NCBI RefSeq assembly: GCF_019320115.1
Contig: NC_089584.1
Coordinates: 107,401,799-107,465,798 of the forward strand
Direction: 5' to 3'
DNA: 64,000 bases
Source of the DNA: Miscanthus floridulus
Taxonomy: Eukaryota; Streptophyta; Magnoliopsida; Poales; Poaceae
Positions 1 through 10,264 of the stretch are shown piece after piece (the first letter of the stretch is position 1; the number at the start of each line of letters is the position of its first letter). Both the position numbers and the translations under genes were made by a program. The notes under the pieces were generated by a model, which saw only the letters and a list, made by a program, of their open reading frames with translations, was not told the DNA's origin and did not search any database.

Positions 1-52
1 TACAACAACCGCTTCAGATATTATTCTACACATTACTTGTTTACTCTATTAG

Positions 53-3000
53 GTTCGTGGCATATTGCATCTTCTTGGTTTTCATCACGAGTCGAGCAAT
101 GAGGCTGCAGCAGAATTGGAGAAGGAGGAGCAGCTCATTTTAAAAAGTCTAAGGTGGAAAGGAAAAGGTCTAGCTAAGAGTGCTCTGGATTCAAGCAAGC
201 CTCAAACAGATTCATTGGATGGTATATTCTTAATGAAATTTATAAGTTAATATGTTATAGAAATGCCCACCACACTCATGATCTAATCGAGCTCTTGGTG
301 TCTAAGAATGTTTACAGGGCAAGTGACAAATGGTCTGAAGAAAGCTGGCAGCCTAAGATTTTACAAACCAAAATTCAAATATATTTTTTGTGATATGGAT
401 GGTATATCCTTTGCTCTTTGCACGTCTTTACAGTCTAGATGTGCTATAGTTTTCACTATTATTGTTTTTTCCTTTGAACAAGGCACGCTGCTCAACAGTA
501 AAAGTCAAGTTACAGCAAGGAATGCAGAAGCTCTAAGAGAAGCCAGGTCAAGAGGAGTAAACATAGTTATTGCCACTGGAAAGGTATTATACATTCTTTG
601 CTCTTGTTCAACTAATCTATTTGAAGAGCAGAGGTCCTATATGATTTTTTAATTATTTTAATTGAAACCTTTGGATGACCTTGATGTAGCCTACTAAGCC
701 TAGTGTATCAAGATGCCAAAGGTGGTCATCGTAACTCTTCAGGAGCACTGTAGCGGGCACTGTACCCTACTAAGCCTAGTGTATCAAGAGTCATCGTAGC
801 AGGCACTGCACAGCACTGTCGCGCTACTGTGGTGGAGCCGCCAGAGCCCCCCAGCACTGGCTCCTCCGTCTCCTCCCTGTCCCAGTTCTATTTTGCCGGA
901 GACGAAGATGCTACACTGCCCGCTACAATGTTCCACAGGAACGCCCAGTGCAGCACAGTATGCGTGCATGCGGAGCCGGAGCCGTCCAAAGCGGAACCAA
1001 ACGAGGCTTAAGTTTGATTAGGTGTGTCATTTTTTTTTTTGGAACAGGCAGGAGAGTTGCATATCTTTATATACTATAGAGAGAAGAAAAAACGGTCCTG
1101 TACAAGGCTACCCCCTTACCTACCTAGGAGGTAAGAGGAGATTGCAAAAAACATCTTAAGCGATAATCACCTAAAACCAAAGGAATGATCTGACCTGGGA
1201 CCACTCACACTAGGGCATCAAGCATCACCCGTGGGTGGAGGCAGCTTGGTTTTTGGGTATTCCAAGGAATACCCTACTTCTTTTTGCAAAAGATCATCTG
1301 TGTACCAAAATGATTGTTGAGTTTTTTAGCAGCTCATCAAGCTCCAGATATTCTTTACTAGTCCCGCACTCCTGCATTAGTATGTTGGCCATCCTCTAGA
1401 GTATGAGGTAGCCTATGTCAATAGCCTTGTCAGAAACTCATAATATGATACAGGATTCTAGGCGTGTTTGGAAGCTATCATGCACTTATCCGGCCAATGT
1501 GTTGGGCCAAGCATTGGCAGAGGATTTGGTCATCTAAGTTTAGCCGTGTGCCGATTTTTTTTTTCGTCTTGTGTGGGTGCACCAATATTTTGTGCCGATC
1601 CAGGTGACCACAGTGCCATCAGTCAACAGTAGCAAATTGGTTGGACGAGCTGGAGGCAACATTCAGACCTCAATCTCTCTCCGCCTCTCTAGTCTTACGG
1701 CCAATCACCTAATTTGTTAAGCTTTTTTTCCTTGAACATAATTTGTATCAAGTTTGAATGGAAATTATTTGCCTTGGTTGTCTTTTTTTTTGGAGAAATA
1801 GATTTTTTCAGTACCGCTGATGATTATTTTGCTTCCATGCTCATTCTGAAATCAGGCACGTCCTGCTGTAATTGATGCTCTTAGTATGGTGGACTTATCT
1901 GGAAGAACTGGCATTGTTTCAGAATCATCACCTGGTGTATTCCTTCAGGTTGTTATGAAGTACATTTATTGGAAAGTGCAGTCATTTTAGTCATTAGTTT
2001 GTCTTGAGTAATGAAAGTGCTGCACCTCTAAACATCCTGATCATTATCAATACATTCAGTTTACTGAAAACCTTGTATTACTTACAACATGTCCTTATTA
2101 GGACCCTAACTACATCTGGGGTGATAAACCCAATAGGACAGATTGTCGTGTTTGTTTTTGTACTCTATGCATTTTCTGTGTACTTGCAGAATTCACCAGA
2201 ATTGGGAAAAAATTTTGGGGAAAGAAAAGGTTGAGAGACCTTTCTAACTAAAATAGTCATGGTCACCCTCAATCATAGGTGAAGGTTTCTATTGTCTATC
2301 TATAATCTGTATACTTAAAACTTCCAGTTTGGGACTAATTCATCTCCACACGACTCCACACAGTCCACTTGGGTCCCTATTAGCTGGCTGAGATGATACA
2401 CGGATGGCATTGGACACACAAAACTTATGTTTGTAATTCCATGGTGCTTAGTGCTTCTACTCTTCATCCAGTGTCCTGCTATATTTGATAGTTGATGTCC
2501 CCCCAATTATGTATGTCAATGTAGTTTATTGTTCTATATTTCTATTATTATTAATTATTTTGAAGAATATTGTTGTATTCTTATCGCATCACATAAATTA
2601 CGCATCATTGACTTTCCTTGTGATCATTATCCCCACTCTCATCGAGTGCATACTTCCACTTGTAGGGTCTGCTGGTTTATGGTTTGGAAGGAAGACAGCT
2701 TTATAAAAGAAATTTGGACCAAGAAGTATGTAGAGAGGTAAGCAACTGTTTTTGTTTGAGAAAAAAATGTGGACATAAGTCGCAGTATAGATAGAAGGGC
2801 CCTGCTCTGTTCAAAATCTTGTGGCTTTTGAAATGCACTTATTTTCTCTATATTTAGTTGTGGTCTTGTGGATATCTTCTTTGGATCCATATCAACAGTC
2901 ATACTATAATTAGCAAATATGTCTGCACATAAACAGATTGCATTCATGCATCACAGCAACCATAATTGATGGTACATAATTTTCATGTTTTTTCTTGCAC

Positions 3001-5798
3001 ACTGGTATAATGTCTTATATGCTACCCCCGCCCCTCTGTTCCATTTTTTTCTCGAACATGTAGGAGAGCCGCGTATCATTATTAAGAAGAAAAGGGGAAC
3101 AGCCCTTACAACCACTCCACTCACACCAAGAACTAAAAATAATATGCACCTTTTCTAGAACAAAACACGACCTCGACCCCAAAAAAAAACTAGACCAACC
3201 TGGGAGGAACTAGGTGGTATTTCGTTAAGAAAATAGGCACCCAAATTCGCCTCGATGTGGACTTGAACCTGAGTGGTCTGGGTATGCATCCACACCCTTG
3301 GCCAACTGAGCTTCCTCTCTGTTCCAAATTATCGATCATTTGGTTTTGTTCTAAGTCAAACTTCTTTAACTTTGACCAAGTTTATAAAAAAATGCACCAA
3401 CATCTGCAATGTCAAATTTGTTTCATTAAATTCGACATGAAATATATTTTCAAAAGTCCATTTATTTGAACTTGGTCAGAGTTAGAGAATTTTGACTTAG
3501 GACAAGGCCAAAGCAGACTATAATTTAGAATGGAGGACTGTAGCTAACTTATAGCTGAATAACAACACTCATATGTCTGAGATAATACCTGAATGCTCAA
3601 GAGAAAGAACTTGCAGAATTTTTTATCCGAATAAACTAATCACTCTTCATTGTCTACGCTGCTTGCTTGGTGCTCCTGTATCTATCTTGCTTGGTGCTCC
3701 TGTATCTATCTAGAAACTTGTGTTACTCCTTACTGATTAGTGACATATTACCACTGTTTTCTTTAGTGTGTTAGGCAACATATAACTATTCTTATATGAA
3801 TATGATATCATTGGCATTCATGCAGGCACTCTTATATTCTTTGGAGAACAAGATACCATTAGTAGCATTTAGTCAGGATCATTGTTATTCTATGTTTGAC
3901 CACGCTTTGGTCAATTCTCTCCATTACATATACCATGAACCAAAGTTATGATGTGGGTTGGCAGTTTGTTCTTAATCACTCTTTGGGTATCGTATTCCTG
4001 TCCATTCTGAATGTAGTTGGAATTTCTTTTGCAGGCTAAAATAGTGCCGTCTATTGATGAGCTTTTAGAAACAGCTGAGATACAGGTAAGTATGTTTATT
4101 ATTTAAGTATCAAATGAACTTTCTGAATAGTTTATTCAGCAAATGCACGAATAATTTTAGTGTTCCCTCCCTTGAAAACTATATTAGCATCAGAACATCT
4201 GTCTGTAGGTATTTTGTTACTTGAAAATCCATGCTCAAGTAGCAAGTTTCTAAGGTTATTTATTTAGTTGATATAAACATAAACAAGGTTTCTTACAGAT
4301 GCATGGAGGAGGTGTAGGGTTACCTTCACAACAAAGACCAATTTCTGTTATAAAAAAAATTAAAAAATGCCGATTTTGATTGAATTTTCGATTTTGTATA
4401 CAAGATAGGTACAATTTTATGGAACATCATTGGATCAATTGCACTTTCTTATGCTAAGACAAGTTGCAGCTTAACATTCCCATATTTTTCATATTCAGAA
4501 AGTATTGTTCCTTGAAACTCCTGAGGGAATTTCGTCTGCATTGAGACCGTACTGGGCAAAGGCGATAGAGGGAAGGGCCCATGTTGTTCAGGCACAACCT
4601 GATATGCTTGAACTTGTACCACCTGCAACTTCGAAAGGCAATGGTGTGAAGATTCTGTTGAACCACCTTTCCATTAGTCCAAATGAGGTACAACCAATCT
4701 AGTCCCCAGCTAATATATTTGCATTGCACCAATCAAAACTTGCTAGCCTTAGCTGTGGTAGAACGTTGAAGTAGCTGCAGAAAAAATCAGTAAAAATAAG
4801 ATACTAAAAACATTATTCCAGATCAACGAGATCAGTGTTAGCTCTAAACCGCTGTGACAAATGATTGCAGGACAAGAATTATGGTGGTACCTGATTTCTG
4901 CAATCCACATTATTTACCTTCCATTCCAACATTTCTGACCATGGAGTTTTGCATTCGACTCCTGGTCATTCAAGTGTTTGTTCATGAATCATGATAAATG
5001 TTTAGATACCAGTGAAGCAGCTGTGATAATGCTTCTGATGTTAATAGTGTGTTATGCTAATTGATCTTGAGGAGTTGTGTGTTTGGTTTGAGGAATGGGA
5101 AGATAAATGGATCTTTCTAATCTATAGCTCTGAACCTAGTCTACATGTTTGGTCTGAGGATGCAGTTGGTCCTGGTCCCATCACTAACTCATTTGTCATA
5201 AGCACATGTTACTAAAAAAAGGAATTGTGTTATCCTACCAAAACCACAGCATGGATTCATGATGGATCGAAATATTTTGAGCTTAGGATGAGGTACTTAC
5301 TCAAACGGAACACAAGACTAATCACTGCAGTTGTTCTCAAGACCATTTCTTTGGGTACTTATCATTGTGTATAGTTTTTTTTTGATAAATATCATAAAAA
5401 CAGAAGAGGTATCATTGTGTATAGTTTGCGAAACCTCTTCTGTTTTTATGACTTCAATAGTTTTACAGTACAAAACAACATAATAAAACAAAATCTGGCA
5501 TGGATAGCAGCCCCTTGAGCAAGCACTAGTACTATTTCAACCTATTTGACTTAGATCAGCTGCAATGTAATTGTCATTGTGTGTTAACTAATAAGTTGCA
5601 AAGTTCTAAAATCAATTTCTGCTGTGCAAGGTAATGGCAATTGGTGATGGAGAAAATGACATTGAAATGCTGCAACTAGCTTCGTTTGGTGTTGCTCTTG
5701 CAAATGGATCTGATAAGACTAAAGCAGTGGCAAATGTAATTGGCGCCACTAATGATGAAGATGGAGTTGCACAGGCTATTTATGAATATGCCTTCTAA
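53..5798 (+). CDS. YBEY: YbeY endoribonuclease-HAD hydrolase fusion gene, 3' part (9 exons), possibly decaying
   Basis: Nine exons join in one frame: 53-221, 318-401, 483-583, 1856-1948, 2666-2737, 3826-3945, 4035-4085, 4499-4687 and 5631-5798 (TAA), giving 348 residues. The first exon ends a YbeY domain (VRGILHLLGFHHE, then a Glu/Lys-rich tail). YbeY is a metal-dependent single-strand endoribonuclease for rRNA maturation, in plants in the chloroplast. The remaining exons form a Cof-type HAD hydrolase: DMDGT nucleophile motif split over exons 2/3, ATGK (motif II), the Lys of TSKGNG (motif III) and GDGEND (motif IV), all intact. From memory, the Arabidopsis fusion (At2g25870) is about 580 aa, so the transit peptide and most of the YbeY domain lie upstream of the window. 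Two oddities: the first zinc-ligand His of the family pattern HGxLHLLGxDH is Arg (and Asp is His), and the intron after 3945 begins TT, not GT. Family call is firm; function of this allele is doubtful. Confidence 0.8.
691..789. repeat. 23-bp direct repeat in intron 3
   Basis: The same 23 bases occur at 691-713 and 767-789, beginning CTACTAAGCC and ending GTATCAAGA. The bases after each copy are also partly alike (GTCATCGTA). This looks like a local duplication or a target-site duplication of an old insertion of about 53 bp. Confidence 0.7.
1029..1255 (-). mobile_element. SINE-tail-like fragment (tentative)
   Basis: A T-run followed by GGAACAGGCAGGAGAGTTGC and a run of GA-rich sequence resembles the corresponding tail of the tRNA-derived SINE at 3044-3316 (T-run, then CGAACATGTAGGAGAGCCGC). 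No A or B box and no clear target duplication were found here, so at most this is a 5'-truncated copy. Confidence 0.35.
1949..2665 (+). other. Intron 4 of the YbeY-HAD gene
   Basis: Intron of 717 bp bounded by GT at 1949 and AG at 2664-2665. It is AT-rich. I see no element or exon in it. Confidence 0.8.
3025..3536. mobile_element. Stowaway-like MITE interrupted by a SINE
   Basis: The ends read CTCTGTTCCAAATTAT on the left and TAATTTAGAATGGAGG on the right, with matching inner arms (TTTGGTTTTGTTCTAAGTCAAA / TTTGACTTAGGACAAGGCCAAA, each split by mismatches). This is the typical terminal inverted repeat of a Stowaway (Tc1/mariner) MITE. The left end is split by the SINE at 3044-3316, so without it the element is about 230 bp. 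It lies in intron 5 of the YbeY-HAD gene. Confidence 0.7.
3044..3316 (-). mobile_element. tRNA-derived SINE in intron 5
   Basis: Read on the minus strand, this 273-bp insert starts with a tRNA-like Pol III promoter: A box AGCTCAGTTGGCCAAGG (about 3298-3312) and B box GGTTCAAGTCC (3259-3269). It ends in an A-rich tail (plus-strand TTTTTTT near 3044). It is flanked by the 10-bp target duplication CTCTGTTCCA at 3034-3043 and 3317-3326. The target is the terminal repeat of a Stowaway-like MITE. Confidence 0.8.
5360..5450. repeat. 18-bp perfect inverted repeat plus direct repeat (foldback) in intron 8
   Basis: An 18-bp arm CATAAAAACAGAAGAGGT (5393-5410) is repeated as its exact reverse complement at 5433-5450, with a 22-bp loop. 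The loop begins with a copy of TATCATTGTGTATAGTTT also present at 5360-5377. The combination is what a local template switch during replication leaves behind. The RNA of intron 8 could form this hairpin. Confidence 0.85.
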
Positions 5799-6050
5799 CA
5801 GCACTGAATCATTTTGGACTGGATTCATATCTGCTCTTTTGATTCCCCATTTTTCCCTGTATTCAACACAGAAGTCAAGTGGTTCCAAGTACACCGTTCG
5901 AAGAATTACAGAGGAGTGCGACCTCACTCTAGGGTTAGAAATTTTGAATTGTTAGCCTGTAAGATTTTTTTTTGTTGTTGGCTGGCACTGAAAATCCAGC
6001 TCTACATACTCTTATAATTGGGATATGTAATCGAATTATTATTTCTCTCA

Positions 6051-6287
6051 GTCCGTGTTTAGTTCGCGAATTTTGGGAATTCGGTTATCGTAGCACTTTC
6101 GTTTTTATCTGGCAATTATTATTTAATCATGGACTAATTAGACTCAAAATGTTCGTCTCGCAATTTCCAACCAAACTGTGTAATTAGTTTTTTTTTCGTC
6201 TACATTTAATGCTCATGCACGTATCACAAGATTCGATATGATGGCTACTGTAACACTTTTTAAGAAAGTTTTTAGAAACTAAACAAG
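6051..6287. mobile_element. Grass MITE with TGTTTAGTT ends
   Basis: The ends are GTGTTTAGTTCGCGAATTT and TTTTTAGAAACTAAACAAG. Between them are the conserved inner blocks seen in a very common grass MITE (GTAGCACTTTCGTTTTTAT, CATGGACTAATTAGACTCAAAA, CCAAACTGTGTAATTAGTTTTT). It carries no ORF and lies about 250 bp behind the stop codon of the YbeY-HAD gene. The superfamily was not assigned. Confidence 0.7.
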
Positions 6288-6366
6288 CATTCAAATTTGT
6301 ATGTAGGCGTTCCTTTTGACTCAATCTGTCTCTTCTTACTCCGTTCACAAAATAGCAAGCTACGAT

Positions 6367-6536
6367 GGTTCTGTTCGCTTCTCTTATAATCCATCTTTTT
6401 TAGCTTGTTTTTTTTAGCCAGAATAATGTTTTTCTCTCACAAGCTTGTTTTTTTTAGCCAGAACAATGTTTTTCTCTCACAACAAAACAGCTGGATTAGT
6501 GTTTCGGCTTGTTTTTTTAGCGAAGAGAACGGAGCC
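6367..6536. mobile_element. GTTCGC-type MITE with internal 40-bp duplication
   Basis: The ends GGTTCTGTTCGCTTCTC and GCGAAGAGAACGGAGCC are imperfect inverted repeats. The inside has the TTTTTCTCTCACAACAAAACAGC block common to this grass MITE group. A 40-bp unit is tandemly doubled (6402-6441 and 6442-6481) with one difference. Related copies lie at 7088, 9679, 9763, 35090 and 36604. Confidence 0.65.
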
Positions 6537-6746
6537 GATCTTGTGATGTTGCTACAGTGTCACTGCTATTTACACGAATCAATGTCTCATGATCAGGGTA
6601 GGAGATACTCTATTGAGGGCAGAGAAGGAAACCTAGAACATCTGAGACAGGCCAATACGCCTGTCAACAAAATCCCTCTAAAATGAAAGGAAAAAAAAGG
6701 AACAGAGGTTGAAACCCTGGATAGAAACACAGTCATGTCCTAGAGC

Positions 6747-7476
6747 CTACTGATGGTATCCACTTTTGTTTACAGGGATTGTGGGAGGTCTGTAGAGCAT
6801 GTTTTTGTTGTTGTTCCGAGCCACCAGGTTTGCGCAGGAACTTCCGGGTGCCCTGCTGTTAGGACCCGGCATATGACAGTCCTGCTCTTCGTCTAACGCT
6901 ACATAACTCCTGGATGGCTTCATCTTCTTGTAGGGTGTCTCTTTCTTGCGCAGATCTTCCAGGCACCTCACTTCAGACATACACGCGAACGATTGAGACT
7001 TGCCGTCATAGTATTTCGATAGCCCTTTCCTGCAGAGGACAAAACGAGTTGAGAATTTTTCCCTTGAATGATGCTTGCAGATTTTCAGCCTGTTCGCGAG
7101 CCAGCTTAAACCAGTCAGCCAACAGTATTTTTCTCTTACAACAAATCAGCACCGACCAGTCCAAACCAGCCCAGAAACCAACCAGCGAACATGCCGCTTG
7201 ATTATATACATGTTAAAACAAAAAGAAAAGTTGGATGACTTACTTGACAGGGAGTTGTGCCATCATAGACGACAGATCATAGAGGCTGTCAGAATTCAAT
7301 CTCCGCACCGGCTGCTGCGTGAACTGGTGCTCCAGAGCTCCGGCGCCCTCTTCTCCTTCTGAGAACTGGTCCTCGTCGTCGGAGTCGCCGGAGATGGAAG
7401 ACGATGTCTCGAACAGCTCCTCATCATCTTCTTCGCGGTACACCGCGAGACCTGTAGCGCCGCTGAACCCGCCCAT
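6747..7476 (-). CDS. OXS3-like (OXIDATIVE STRESS 3) protein, two exons
   Basis: Exon 1 runs 7476-7244 and exon 2 runs 7029-6747 (TAG), with GT/AG borders, for a 171-aa protein. Residues 1-45 are rich in Asp, Glu and Ser (DDEELFETSSS, DSDDEDQFSEGEE). The family signature spans the splice: LPVKKGLSKYYDGKSQSF, then an EVRCLEDLRKKE block (about residues 76-107). The C-terminus is basic and Asn/Pro-rich. OXS3-type proteins are small nuclear, chromatin-associated stress-tolerance factors; that role is from family knowledge. I chose ATG 7474-7476 because the frame can be extended to an ATG at 7659, but that lies upstream of the TATA box at 7641-7648 and the extension is low-complexity. A MITE sits in the 214-bp intron. 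No break was seen. Confidence 0.85.
7088..7195. mobile_element. GTTCGC-type MITE in the OXS3-like intron
   Basis: The ends are GCCTGTTCGCGAGCCAGC and ACCAACCAGCGAACATGCC, with the shared inner block AACAGTATTTTTCTCTTACA. It fills half of the single intron of the OXS3-like gene and adds no splice-site change that I can see. Confidence 0.6.
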
Positions 7477-7640
7477 GCTCGCAGCTCCGAGGAGATTTCT
7501 GGAGGCCAAGCAAGAAACGGCGGAGAACAAGGTATGTGTGTGGGGTGTGTGGATGAATGATGATGGGTATATTCTTCCTCGGCTCCTCTTGCTTTCCTTT
7601 CTTTCACGACCATTGCCAGGGCCGGGGCGAGGGAAGGGGG

Positions 7641-7648
7641 TATATATA
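7641..7648 (-). promoter_or_regulatory. TATA box of the OXS3-like gene
   Basis: TATATATA, preceded on the minus strand by TGTG, lies 165 bp upstream of the chosen ATG (7476). It fits a 5' UTR of roughly 130 bases. A GC-rich tract (7617-7640) and a CA-rich tract follow it on the transcribed side. Confidence 0.6.
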
Positions 7649-7689
7649 CACACAGACACAGCTCTAGCTGGAATGGGATAATGCTAGGA

Positions 7690-9660
7690 GCTTGCCTTCT
7701 CCCAAAAAAATTCAAACACGGCGTGGTGCGCTCTGACTAGTATAATGCGCTCAACTTGCTGCATCGGTGACATCACCATCTTGCATTGCTGTGTGCCAAC
7801 ACGGCCTAATTGCTAGGTTTTTCTAGGACACTGACATAGACCCCATCGTCATGGTCTGTGCATCTGTCCCGTTTCAATAGTGTTTATGTGAGAAAGAAAC
7901 AAGTTGGATGAAAAGTAGATGAGCAGAACACGGTGAATATATACGTATAAAAGAGTGTGAAAGTGTCTGTTGGCCACTCGCACATGCCTTTGCCCAGATT
8001 CTGCAGCCGGTGCCCGCCTGATCTGATCTTATCTCTTCTCAGTTTGCTGAATGAATGTGACCAGGATTGTTCGCGTATCTCTTTGGCAGGTCGGGCGTGA
8101 CGTGTGGGCCGTGGATGTTGGGGCGGAGATGACGCCTCATCGTGTGTCGCTTGTTTATGTGGGAGCCGAGGGACACGCGGCGCGCTGTTGTTGGGTTATC
8201 CTCATCCTTTTTTCGATTGTCTTGGTCGCACGCAGGCTTAAGTGGTGTCGGACGGAGTATGCAGATTTTTCACGAAACCAAACCACTTTTGCTTATCGTG
8301 GCGTTCGAGGAAATTTTGAATTGTGATGGTTTTACTTGTACCCCACAAACATCCTGGGATGGCGGAGTTTGGGATTAGTTAAAGGCTTATAGTAATCCTA
8401 CCCGGTTGATCCCACAGTCCCTGCTTATCGCCAGAATACTCTTTTCCTGTTTCCTACTGTATTTTGGAACAGAAGCCCTGCCTGCAGTGAGTTGGCTGCA
8501 AATTTACGTAAGCCACAGCGGAGTCTTAGCTTGCAAGTGTCATTTTTACTCTCGTGGTCCTGGACCATTTTGATTGCCCTTCGCAATACCGCCTCGGGCA
8601 ATACACATACAAGAGCAGAAGTGGAATCCATGCATGGACCCTATCAAAGTTGGTGAGTAAACACGTGTATGGTTTTCCGCATCGCATCTGTTTTTGCACT
8701 ATATATGTTGCTCATTCCTTCCTTGGCTTCCACTGCAAGGGAGTAAAAAGTGAAAAGTAACATGATTATGTATGCCTGGCTCAAAATTTAAGTCGTAGCT
8801 CACCTCACCTACAAATTATGCACTCACTAGTGTTGGCAACGTTACGTATTTTCCATGAAAGTGCACTTGATAATGTTGCTTTTCTCCCCCCGCCGCTAGA
8901 GTATCAAGGCATTGTTTTTGTGTTTCAGCCGCCTGCACTTTTGTGTTAGCGTTGTTTAAGACCTGAACTTTTTTTTTTTTTGACGAAACTAAGACCTGAA
9001 CTGTTGACCAGCGTTAGAGCGGCACCACCAGGAACTTGGACCTAGCCTGATGATGAGCGACGCAAAACTGGACACCTGTCGAGCGATCCAGCTACGAGCC
9101 AGGCGCATGTTCACTGAACAAACACAAACACCTCCCCACACGTACAGTATTCTGCCAACAAAGCAAACACCAGATAATTAATAATTTTTAATAAGTAGTA
9201 GTACGAGTGTGAACAAGATGTGAGTGGACACATGGCAGGAGCAGCGTTTCCGGGGACAGGCCACAGGTCGGGCGGACCAACAAAACCGGCGGCGACAGCA
9301 CCTCGTGTCCGCATGTGTGCTGGCCGGCCGCTTGCCGCGACGCTGCGAACGGTGTTTCCCGACGTGGTTTCCATAATTCAGTCCCTTCCTTTTCTCGTCT
9401 ATGTAAACAAATCTCGGTGCTCCAACTCTAAGTTATGTGCTTTCGTCTTAACAAAATATATTGCCGGTGCCTTTTCTGGTCAAGGGGGTGGCTGCTAAGA
9501 ATATATCCGTGCTTCCGATCGTGGTGCTCTTAATCCTTATCCAAGCTCTGGACTCGTTCAAGCTTCTAGTGGTGGACAAGCTCATAATTGCTTCAATAGT
9601 CGTTCCGGGTATGGTGATGGTCCACCTGCCTCAGTCGAACGCAACATGACTTGGCCTGTT
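7690..9660. other. Intergenic region upstream of the OXS3-like gene
   Basis: About 2 kb without a convincing gene. The open frames here are short, overlap on both strands and show no domain. It includes the small flanked poly(T) insertion at 8957-9002 and moderately GC-rich patches near 8080-8190 and 9220-9370. The proximal part presumably contains promoter elements of the OXS3-like gene; none was identified with confidence. Confidence 0.6.
8957..9002 (-). repeat. 20-bp poly(T) insertion with 13-bp target duplication
   Basis: TAAGACCTGAACT occurs at 8957-8969 and again at 8990-9002. The 20 bases between are a T-run plus GACGAAAC. On the minus strand this is a minimal retroposon tail (GTTTCGTC then poly A). 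A similar case lies at 36400-36435. Confidence 0.8.
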
Positions 9661-9678
9661 GGAAGGTTTTTAGGCCTT

Positions 9679-9901
9679 TGGCCCGGTTCGCTCGAAGGAA
9701 TCTGGATGAATTTGGAGGAATTTATGAGAAAAAAAATACTATTTTGGATGAAAAAAGAAGTAGGGCCCCGTTCGCTGGTCTGAAACTTGGCTGAAACTGA
9801 CTAAAAACACTGTTCCGGCTGAATTGTTGTTAGAGAAAAATACTGTTCTGGCTGAAAAAAGAAGCCGAACAAACCGAATATGCGGCAAGCCGAACAGAGC
9901 C
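9679..9901. mobile_element. Two abutting GTTCGC-type MITE copies
   Basis: A short copy runs from GGCCCGGTTCGCTCG (about 9679) to about 9767. A second begins GGGCCCCGTTCGCTGG at 9763 and ends GCCGAACAGAGCC at 9901. Both contain the shared GAGAAAAATACTGTT/AAAAAATACTATT block and a GAAAAAAGAAG motif. Confidence 0.6.
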
Positions 9902-10264
9902 TAGATCAAAACCGGATTTAAAGGCACGCGAACGGAGCTTTTTATTATCCATTCTTCTTTCCGAACCAATCAAACACGTCTGATATCGAGCTCGTCGAGT
10001 AGTACGGCGACTCTTCCGGTTGGTTCTATCTGTTGTGCGCCGAGACTGCGACCCCAGGACAGCCAGTTGAATCATTTCTCCTTCACAAAAAAAAAGGTGA
10101 ATCTTTTCTCTCTCTTTTTTTCTCACTCGCTATGTCGTTCAGTGGGCCTTGTTGTCGTGTGCGTTCAAACTTGAAACGCTGAAACGCGTCGACAACGGAA
10201 CCAATCTAGCTCGTGCGTAGAACGTGGAATGGAACGGCTACCACACCACACCCCCGTTTTTTTC

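Larger units (their letters stand above)
584..1855 (+). other. Intron 3 of the YbeY-HAD gene
   Basis: Canonical GT (584) to AG (1854-1855) intron of 1,272 bp. It holds a 23-bp direct repeat (691-789) and, from about 1029, a T-rich stretch resembling the 3' tail of the SINE in intron 5. Short opposing ORFs near 784-1011 sit in a GC-rich patch and show no domain. Nothing else was recognised. Confidence 0.8.

Noticed and set aside
784..1011. Opposing 60-codon ORFs in intron 3
   Set aside because: Short, in a GC-rich patch, with no domain and inside an intron whose flanking exons join in phase.
7296..7715. Second long minus-strand ORF (139 codons) overlapping the OXS3-like exon 1
   Set aside because: It is the shifted frame of the real exon. 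Only the other frame carries the OXS3 signature across the splice.
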